Positions 56,843 to 64,000 of a stretch of DNA of 64,000 nt are shown one piece after another. Made by a program: the position numbers and the translations under genes. Location: positions 1 to 64,000 of the forward strand of contig JADKBC010000012.1 in NCBI GenBank assembly GCA_016715205.1, read 5' to 3'. Position 1 is the stretch's first letter; every line of letters begins with the position of its first letter. The notes beneath the pieces are model-generated. The model ran no database searches, had not been told where the DNA came from, and saw only the letters and a list, made by a program, of their open reading frames with translations. Origin of the DNA: Holophaga sp. (GTDB lineage: Bacteria; Acidobacteriota; Holophagae; Holophagales; Holophagaceae).

Positions 56843-58078
56843 ATGCTAATGGCCTTGCTGAACGCCGACCCCTTTGCGGGCACCCTGGCCCTGTTGGCGC
56901 TGGTGTGGCTGGCGGCCAAGGTGGGCGGGGAAATCGCCCTGCGCGTGAAGCTGCCTGCGGTCACCGGCGAACTGGCTGCAGGCTTGGCCCTGGCAGCCCT
57001 GCACCACCGTTTCCCCGGGGTGCCCGATCTCATCACCAGCCCGGCCGCCGAAATTCTGGCCAACCTGGGCGTGATCATCCTGATGTTCGCAGTGGGCCTG
57101 GAAAGCACCGTGCCCCAGATGCTCAAGGTGGGCCTGCCCAGCCTGCGGGTGGCGGTGGTGGGCGTGGTGGTGCCCATGGCGGCGGGCCTGGGGGGCTCCT
57201 GGGCCCTGCTGCCGAGCGGCACGCCCTTCGCGGTGCATCTCTTTATTGGTGCCTGCCTGTGCGCCACCTCCATCGGCATCAGCGCCCAGGTACTGCGGGA
57301 GCAGGGCGCCGGGGCTTCCCCGGAGGGCCGCATCATCGTAGGCGCGGCGGTTATGGATGATGTGCTGGGCCTCCTGGTGCTGGTGGGCGTCAGCGGCGTG
57401 GCGGTGGCACTGGCTGGGGGCGGTGGTCTGCCCTGGGCGAGCCTGGCCAAGACCCTGACCCTGGCCCTGGCCTTTCTGGCGGTGGCCCTCACCCTGGGCC
57501 GCCGCACCACGCCGTTTTTCTTCCGGTTTGCCAGCCGCTTCCGCAGCGAGCAACTCCTGCTGCCGGTAGCCCTGGCCTTCGCCTTCCTGCTGGCCTGGCT
57601 CGGCAACCTGGCGGGCCTAGCGCCCATCGTAGGGGCCTACGCGGCGGGCCTGATCCTGGAGCCCGCCCACGTGCAATTCCTGGAAGCCCGGGAAGAACAC
57701 GAACTCGAAGCCCTGGTGCACCCCCTGGTGGTGACCTTTGCGCCGATCTTTTTCGTGCTCATGGGCGCCAAGGTGGATGTGACCGCGCTGCTGGAGCCCC
57801 GCACCCTGCTGTTGGCGGCCCTGCTGGCATTGCTCGGCATCCTGGGCAAGTTCGTGGCGGGCTATGCGGCGGGCGGGAACCTGCGCAGCGCCGTCATCGG
57901 CTGGGGCATGGTGCCCCGGGGCGAAGTGGGCCTGATCTTTGTGGCCACCGGCAGCCATCTGCTGATCAACGGCGCCCCCCTGCTGAATGGCCATGTGCAA
58001 GCCAGCATCATCGGCGCCCTGCTCCTCACCACCATCGCCGGCCCCGTGGGCCTGGGCTGGGTGCTGCGGCGGCGATGA
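56843..58078 (+). CDS. Kef-type cation/proton antiporter (CPA2)
   Basis: 411 aa with about twelve spans. The CPA2 features are PAVTGELAAGLAL, LGVIILMFAVGLE and VMDDVLGLLVL with the paired Asp of the ion site, and GMVPRGEVGLIF near the end. The C-terminal TrkA-N/RCK domain that regulates many Kef proteins is absent. It exchanges Na+ or K+ for H+ at the inner membrane. Confidence 0.88.
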   Translation: MLMALLNADPFAGTLALLALVWLAAKVGGEIALRVKLPAVTGELAAGLALAALHHRFPGVPDLITSPAAEILANLGVIILMFAVGLESTVPQMLKVGLPSLRVAVVGVVVPMAAGLGGSWALLPSGTPFAVHLFIGACLCATSIGISAQVLREQGAGASPEGRIIVGAAVMDDVLGLLVLVGVSGVAVALAGGGGLPWASLAKTLTLALAFLAVALTLGRRTTPFFFRFASRFRSEQLLLPVALAFAFLLAWLGNLAGLAPIVGAYAAGLILEPAHVQFLEAREEHELEALVHPLVVTFAPIFFVLMGAKVDVTALLEPRTLLLAALLALLGILGKFVAGYAAGGNLRSAVIGWGMVPRGEVGLIFVATGSHLLINGAPLLNGHVQASIIGALLLTTIAGPVGLGWVLRRR

Positions 58079-58464
58079 CCGCAAGGACATTTGGCCGGGG
58101 ATGTGGTTTGTGGATCATTTTCTTGCCCGCACACAGGGGTGCGAGCACCTAAACAGATTTTTTTAGCCGGGGATGCACGGGGATACACGGGGATGTAGCT
58201 TGTGGATCATTTTTGTAGCACCACCCAGGCCTTCTGGCCCGCCCGCCACGCGGGGCGTGCGGCCCGCCGCACGCGTTTTGAGAGGGCAGCGACAGGGGGG
58301 CACGCCCGTGTGCCCCCCTGCTACTACCCTCTCAAAACCAGGCCAGAATGCCCGGCCATGAAACCCGAATCGAGCCACCATTCCTTTTTATCCCCGTGCA
58401 TCCCCGTTGATCCCCGGCTAATCTTCCTTTTCCCCTGCCCAGACGCCGCTTTTGGAGCCACCCC
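58079..58464. repeat. Repeat-rich spacer before the GxxExxY gene
   Basis: No gene. Two 31-base arms, 58164-58194 (TTAGCCGGGGATGCACGGGG onward) and 58391-58421, are inverted copies. Between them GTTTTGAGAGGG (58275-58286) pairs with CCCTCTCAAAAC (58327-58338), enclosing AGGGGGGCAC/GTGCCCCCCT. A direct repeat GGGGATGT..TTGTGGATCATTTT occurs at 58097 and 58189. Confidence 0.75.
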
Positions 58465-58836
58465 ATGCTGGAAGACCCCGTATCCGAACACGTGATCGGC
58501 TGTGCCTTTCGGGTCGCCAATACCCTCGGGCCAGGCTTTCTCGAAAAGGTGTACGAAAACGCCCTGCTCCACGAACTGCGCAAGCGAGAACTCGACGTCA
58601 AGGCCCAACAGGGCATCGAGGTTTGGTACGACGGCGTGGTGGTGGGGGAATTCGCGGTCGACCTGCTCGTTGAGAACCGCATCCTCGTGGAACTGAAGGC
58701 CTGTGCAGCCCTGACCGACGCCCACGTGGCCCAAGGCCTCAACTACCTCGCCGCAACTGGGCTGAAAACCTGCCTGCTGCTCAACTTTGGCGCCCCCAAA
58801 GTGGAAGTGCGCCGCCTGGGCCGGGATCGCAGCTGA
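58465..58836 (+). CDS. GxxExxY protein (PD-(D/E)XK-like)
   Basis: 123 aa with the defining GPGFLEKVYENAL, then VWYDGVVVGEFAVDLLV, ILVELKA and LNYLAATGLKTCLLLNFG. The Asp-Glu-Lys arrangement (DLLV, ELKA) resembles PD-(D/E)XK nucleases, but no activity is established for the family. The gene follows the inverted-repeat block described at 58079, an association that may be meaningful. Confidence 0.9.
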   Translation: MLEDPVSEHVIGCAFRVANTLGPGFLEKVYENALLHELRKRELDVKAQQGIEVWYDGVVVGEFAVDLLVENRILVELKACAALTDAHVAQGLNYLAATGLKTCLLLNFGAPKVEVRRLGRDRS

Positions 58837-58842
58837 ATTCCC

Positions 58843-59388
58843 CTACCCCACCACCACCGAAACGGCACCACCGAGCAAGGCCACCACGGCACCCCACTCC
58901 ACCCGGGCCACCGAAACATAGCGGGCATTTTCCAGGCGCAGCAGTTCGGCTACCCGCTCCTGGGGGTCCACAATCAGATATTCGGGCACACCTGCCGCTT
59001 CGTAGGCCCAGCGCTTGCGCACCGTATCCTTGCTGGCCGTGGCAGGGCTGAGGATTTCCACCACGAGTTCGGGCGCGCCTTCAATGCCCCGCACGGTTTT
59101 CTTGGCGGGATCGCACACAATGACCAGATCCGGTTGAAACACATCCGCGCCCAAAAACACATCGATGGGCGCTGCCAATACTTCGCATTCCCCGCCCCCC
59201 GAGCCCCGCTTGGCCGCCTCAATCGCCTGAAAAAGAGTTGTGGAAAGTTTCATGCTAATGCGCTGATGCTCCAGGCTGGGTGCAGGCGTCATATCGTAGG
59301 CCACCCCCTGAATCAACTCCCAGCGCCCCTGCCAGGACGCCCAATCCGCAAGGGTGTGCCCAAGGTGCTTAGGTTGAGGAAGGGCCAT
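58843..59388 (-). CDS. Uma2-family endonuclease-like protein
   Basis: 181 aa from the ATG at 59388 (AGGAG upstream). The Uma2 (DUF820) blocks are ELIQGVAYDM, QPDLVIVCDP, PELVVEILSPATA and WAYEAAGVPEYLIVDP, with the PD-(D/E)XK-like catalytic Asp and Glu. Common in cyanobacteria and some other phyla in many copies; role unknown. It converges with the GxxExxY gene six bases away. Confidence 0.9.
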   Translation of the reverse strand: MALPQPKHLGHTLADWASWQGRWELIQGVAYDMTPAPSLEHQRISMKLSTTLFQAIEAAKRGSGGGECEVLAAPIDVFLGADVFQPDLVIVCDPAKKTVRGIEGAPELVVEILSPATASKDTVRKRWAYEAAGVPEYLIVDPQERVAELLRLENARYVSVARVEWGAVVALLGGAVSVVVG

Positions 59389-59536
59389 CGAATGCTCCTG
59401 TGTGGCTTCAGTGTAAGCCTCTGCAGGTTCCACACAATCAACCCCGGGAACCAAGCGCCTAGGAATCCTCTCAACCCTTCTTGCATTCCCCAACAACACA
59501 CCAGCACCAACACTGGTACCATGAGCAACTTAGCCC

Positions 59537-61438
59537 ATGATGCCCCGCAGCCCCAAACCCCCCTCCCTATTCCATGACCCCCTCCACGCACCCCAGGTGC
59601 GGCGGGTGGTCAAGGTTTCGCTGGATGCCCTGCTGGGCATGGCGGCCTGGATTCTGGCCCGCAAACTCGAAGGCGGGCCTAGCCTCAGTGGCCGAGGCAT
59701 CCTGCTGTGGGGGTGCATCTGCTTCCTGCTTAGCCTCTCCACCAGCCTCTGGCGCCAACACTACCGCACCACCGCCTTCAAAGACTTTTTGCGCATCATC
59801 TGGGCCGGCATCCTCCTGGTGCTCATCGCCACCGGCCTGGGCCTGCTGCAACCCCTGCCGGGCATCGGCCATGATGTCTGGATTTTTGCCGGTCTCCTTA
59901 CCACCGTGCTGTGGGGCTTCCTGCGGGCCCTGGTGCGCGGGGTCCATGATTTCCGCACCCACGATAACCACCACTACGACACCAAACTCACCCTGGTGGT
60001 GGGCGCCGGGCGGGCGGGCGTGCTGATGGTGGATGAAATGCAGCGCCACCTGAGCTGGGCAGCCAAGTGGTGGGCTTCATCGATGATGATTTTGCCAAGC
60101 AGGGCGTATTGATCCATGGTGTTCCCGTGCTGGGCACCCATGAATTGATCCCACGCCTGGTGCGCGAGCGCGGCATCGAGCGCATCGTGCTGGCCATTCC
60201 CAGTGCCCCCGGCCCCGTCATGCGCCAGTTGTCCGATTACATCCTGGATCTGGGCGTGGAGATCAAGACCGTTCCCGGACTCTTCAACCTGCTGGGGGAC
60301 CATAGTTGGCGCCCGGAACTGCGTAACGTGAGCATCGAGGATCTGCTGCGCCGCGAGCCCGTTTCCCTGGATCAGGAAGGCCTGCGGGGCGCCCTAGAGG
60401 ATCGCGTGGTGCTCATCACCGGCGCCGGGGGTTCCATTGGCAGCGAACTGGCCCGCCAGGTATGCCGCTTCCGCCCCAGCCGCGTGGTGCTCTTGGGCCG
60501 GGGCGAAAACAGCCTGTGGACCATCGAACGCGAACTGCGCCATACCTTTCCCAACCAGCCCCTGAGCCTGGAACTCTGCGATGTGCGCAGCCGCCGCCGC
60601 CTCGAGCAGGCCTTCAACCAGTGGAAGCCCACCGTGGTGCTGCACGCCGCCGCCCACAAGCACGTGCCCTTCCTGGAACAGCATCCGGAAGAAGCCATCG
60701 AGAACAATGTCTTTGGCACCCGCAACGTGCTGGACGCGGCCCGGCGCCACCACGCCCAGTACGTGGTGAACATCAGCACCGACAAGGCCGTGAACCCCAC
60801 CAACGTGCTGGGCGTGAGCAAGCGCATTGCCGAGTGCTGGTGCTGGAAGCCGCCAGCCCACGCCCCCCGCCAGCGCCCGCTATGTTTCCGTGCGGTTCGG
60901 CAACGTGCTGGGCAGCCGGGGCAGCGTGGTGCCCATCTTCCGGGAGCAGATCGAACGCCGGCGGTCCCATCACCGTGACCCATCCGGACATGACCCGCTA
61001 CTTCATGACCATCCCCGAGGCCAGCCAGCTGGTGCTGCAGGCCGGGCTGCTGGGCACCAGCGGCAAGGTGTACGTGCTGGATATGGGCGAGCCCGTGCGC
61101 ATCGTGGATCTGGCCACCGACATGATTCGCCTTTCCGGCCTGGAGCCGGGCCAGGATATCGAAATCGCCTTTTCCGGCAGCCGCCCGGGCGAAAAGCTCT
61201 TTGAAGAACTCTTCTACAACGCCGACCGCACCCCCAGCCCCGTGCACCCCAAAGTCTACGAAGCCGACACGGGAATGCCTTTCCACCAGGCCCGTGGCCG
61301 AAACCCCTTGCCCAGCTCGAAGAAGCCCTCAACCTCCACGCCCCCGATCGCTACCGCACCTTCCTGCGCACCTTCAAAGCGCTTGTACCCCATTACTTGC
61401 CAGCGGAGAATGGTTTGGCGAGGTTGGCTGAATCCTAA
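59537..61438 (+). pseudogene. CapD/WbpM-like sugar nucleotide dehydratase, several frameshifts
   Basis: Reassembled, the product is a membrane UDP-sugar 4,6-dehydratase/epimerase of about 630 aa. Four N-terminal spans are followed by a CoA-binding-like domain (LTLVVGAGRAG, then VVGFIDDDFAKQG) and an SDR domain with TGAGGSIGSELARQV, HAAAHKHVPF, NISTDKAVNPTNV, RFGNVLGSRGSVVP and FSGSRPGEKLFEEL. The frame changes near 60058 (GGG), 60835, 60857 (CCCCCC), 60957, 61283 and 61298 (CCCC). It makes the first deoxy-aminosugar of surface glycans. So many shifts in a few hundred bases suggest poor sequence quality, but a real pseudogene cannot be excluded. Confidence 0.8.
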
Positions 61439-61565
61439 CTTTTCAAGAGGTCCAGGTTTTTGGGGTCAGGCCATGACTGCTATCCTGAACGGCTTGGATA
61501 CTCGACCCAAAGGTGGGGGGATTGAATCCAGATGCCCCCGGGCCCTCCAAATGGAGATTTATTTG

Positions 61566-64000
61566 ATGCTAGCGATCACCATGCGATTTGTTCAAACCCG
61601 TGGGCACGCAGTGGCCTTTATGCTGGCCCTTACATGCGTCATGGCCTCCGCCCAGACGGCCCCCACAGCGCCATCTGCTCCAACGGCCCCTGGCCTGCCG
61701 GTGCTGTCGGCCCCCGCCCCCCAGGCCCAACCCGCATCCCAGGCACCCCCGACCGCTGATCCCGCCATTCCCTCCGCCAAGGACGTGCTGCAAACCCTGC
61801 CTCCGGGCGCCAAGCCCGACGTGGCTGGCGAACGGGATCACGAAGGCGAACGGGAACTCAAGGAGCTTCGGCAGGCCTACAAGGGGCCTTTCATCCTAGG
61901 TTCTGATCTGTTCGCGGGGGCCTCCTCGTTCCGCCAGAGCCCCCTTTCCAGCGTCACCGATGACTACCGCCTGGGCTCCGGCGACGACATGCTGCTGTAC
62001 GTCTTCGGCAGCGCCACCTTCGAGGTGCCCCTGCACGTGGATCGTTCTGGCAATGTCACCGTCCCCAAGGTGGGTACGGTCCACGTGGCCGGCCTGCGCC
62101 TGGGGGACGCCCGCCTGGTGCTGCAGAAACTCGTGAACAGCATTTTCTCCCGCTCCCGCGTGGACCTGCAGTTCCTCAAGACCCGCGATGTGCGCATCTT
62201 CATCCTGGGCGAGGTCTACCGACCCGGTTCCTACGTGGTGCCCAGCCTCACTTCCCTACTCAATGCCTTGTCCGTCTCCGGCGGACCCACCTCTTTTGGC
62301 ACCTACCGCAGCATCCAGTTGCTCCGCGATGGCAAGGTCGCCCAGCTGTTGGACCTCTATGCCCTGCGCCTGCAAGGCCTGGGCATGGAAAGCCTCCTTC
62401 TTCGCGATGGGGACACCCTGTTCGTGCCCGTTACGGGCGTGCAAGTGCTCATGGAGGGCGCCTTCGTCCGGGTGGCCACTTCCCCCACCAACAAGGCCTT
62501 CCCCGGAGTTCTGGTGGAACTCCGGCCCGAGGAATCCGCCTGGGACGCGGTCCACTACATCGGCGGCCTGCTTCCTTCGGCCTTCCGCAGCCTCATCACC
62601 CTGCAGCGGGTGGATCCCAACGGCGTGATCAGCGTGGAGAACCTCACCTTCGACCCCACCCAACTCAAGACCGTGAAAGTCTTCCCCTCCGATCACCTCA
62701 CCGCCCTCTCGCGATCAGAGTGGCGTGAGGGCGTGGTGGAGATGGCCGGTTATGCCAAGGTGCGAGGCGTCTTTGCCCATAAGCCCGGAATGAAGGTGTC
62801 CGACCTGCTGCTCAACCCCGGCCAGATCCAGCCCGACACCTACATGGGGCGGGGCCAGATCCTGCGGACCCGCGATGATCTGAGCACCGAACTCCTGGCC
62901 TTCGATGTGGCCAAGGCCCTCCAGAAGGATCCCGCGCAGGACCTAGTGCTTCAGCCCCGCGACAAGGTGGAGCTCTTCAAGATGGACGAGCTGCGCCTGA
63001 AGCGCACGGTCAAGGTGCTGGGCCCCTTTTCCAAGCCCGGTGGCTACGACTGGCACGACGGCATGCATGCCTCCGATCTGATCTTCATGGCGGGGGTACC
63101 CCAGCTCAACGCCGATCGCTTCTACGCCGAGCTCGCCCACCTTGGCCCGGACGGCCAGCCCGGTCAGGTGGAAAAGCTGGACCTGTCGAAGTTGCTCTTC
63201 ACGGTGGGCAGCACCGCCACGGGCCTCCAGGACCCTGTGCTCAACCCCGTCCTCAAGCCCTACGATCAGATCACCCTGTACGAGCTGCCCGACTTCAAGG
63301 TGCATCGCACGGTCACCATCTCGGGCCAGGTCAAGCGTCCCGGTCCCTACGTCATCACCGAAAAGCACTTCACCCTGCGGCAGCTCATTGCCCGGGCCGG
63401 AGGCCTCACCGAAGAGGCCATGCCCAAGGGCGGCATCTTCCTCCGCAGTGCCCTCAAGGACCGTGATTTCACGCCCACTGACCTGACCAAGGCCGGGGTC
63501 AATGATCTCGATCCCACAGGCAAGGGTCTCAATGAGGTACTCCAGCGCCTCAGTGAAACCAAACGCACCAAGGACACCGGGACGCTGCTCCCAAGTCCTG
63601 TGCTGCACGGGCTCACCACCGGCACCACCAACCGCATGGTGGTGGACTTCGAGTCAGCCATGAATGGGGACAATCGCCGGGATGTGGAACTGCTCGACGA
63701 CGACCAGATCATCCTTCCCCGCAAGGCCGAGAGCGCTTACGTGGTGGGCGAGGTGGCCAGCCCCCTTCTCCACCTTCCGCGTCCAAAAGGGTGATTCGGT
63801 GCGCGACGTCATCAAGATGGCCGGCGGGTTTACCCGCAACGCCGATCAGAACCAGGTGCGCCTGCTCAAGGCCGATGGTCGAATCCTGGATACCTGGGTG
63901 GAATCCAAGGACGTCGAGCCCGGCGATGCGGGTGCTCGTGCCCCAGCGCTTCCGGGTGAGCACCACCTGGCAGGACAACCTCACGGCCCTGACACCGCTC
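61566..64000 (+). CDS. Wza-like polysaccharide export protein with SLBB domains, partial
   Basis: The protein runs off the right edge. The start ATG has GGAG nine bases upstream. A signal peptide (ending ASAQT) and a Pro/Ala linker precede the export domain (about 120-230: YRLGSGDDMLLYVFG, then GNVTVPKVGTVHVAG). Several SLBB domains follow (GEVYRPGSYVVPS; SGQVKRPGPYVITE near 575). The frame breaks at CCCCC (63761-63765), where one C too many separates GEVASP from FSTFRVQKGDSVRD, and again at GGG near 63931. It forms the outer-membrane channel for a capsule or exopolysaccharide, next to the CapD-like gene. Confidence 0.88.

Noticed and set aside
60462..63794. A single 1110-codon open frame spanning the CapD-like and exporter genes
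   Set aside because: Its first 480 bases are an out-of-frame shadow of the dehydratase domain; it only looks continuous because of indels. The exporter has its own signal peptide and ribosome site at 61566.

Overview
The window reads as one stretch of a GC-rich (about 64% by eye) Gram-negative chromosome. Its gene content (rseP, a geranylgeranyl-reductase-like flavoprotein, propeller-GGDEF and hybrid kinases, Ig-like and FGE-like lipoproteins, kdsA) fits an acidobacterium of the Holophaga/Geothrix kind. This assignment is an inference from content and codon style, not a marker-gene result.

Layout. (1) Bases 1-5.9 kb are the distal end of a chromosomal integron cassette array. Short, mostly secreted or membrane ORFs on the + strand are separated by closely related attC sites (R'' GCCTAAC, R' GTTAGGC). 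No integron integrase is in the window; from the orientation it would lie to the left. One attC is split by an intact IS110/IS1111-family element with large structured ends. A second copy of the element, truncated and frameshifted, lies at the right border. (2) 6.0-20.3 kb is core-like: rseP, a geranylgeranyl-reductase-like oxidoreductase, two tandem MFS permeases, a propeller-GGDEF sensor, an LtaS/sulfatase-like transferase with a metallophosphoesterase and a membrane protein in one operon, and a TorS-like hybrid kinase. (3) 20.3-29 kb pairs that kinase with an OmpR-type regulator and two very large lipoproteins. The first carries a region that matches, by eye, the pore-forming part of anthrax protective antigen. 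The second carries Ig-like domains and three FGE/C-type-lectin-fold modules. (4) 29-33.3 kb: an SDR, a permuted NlpC/P60-type lipoprotein and two PLP aminotransferases. (5) 33.4-38.8 kb: a GntR-controlled operon for an Xaa-Pro peptidase, a glycyl-radical activase and a HypD-like glycyl radical enzyme, which suggests anaerobic use of hydroxyproline-containing peptides. (6) 38.8-50 kb: a secreted Ntn-hydrolase fusion, kdsA, an Lrp / monooxygenase / exporter / ATP-grasp operon, a Doc toxin-antitoxin pair, a double TonB-C protein, a secreted Memo-like protein and an isochorismatase-like hydrolase. (7) 50-58 kb: a HemY-type oxidase, a DUF421 protein, recA, a hybrid kinase with a PilZ protein and a Kef-type antiporter. 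(8) 58-64 kb: a repeat-rich spacer with a GxxExxY protein, a Uma2-type nuclease, then the start of a polysaccharide locus (CapD-like dehydratase, Wza-like exporter) that runs off the right edge.

A caution for every broken gene here: the Kelch-like lipoprotein, hypD, the DUF421 gene, recA, the capD-like gene and the exporter all carry one-base indels, mostly in homopolymers, and their reading frames resume perfectly afterwards. A frameshifted recA is hard to believe biologically, so most of these are probably uncorrected sequencing errors. The truncated IS copy is different: it has lost its 3' part and is a real remnant.
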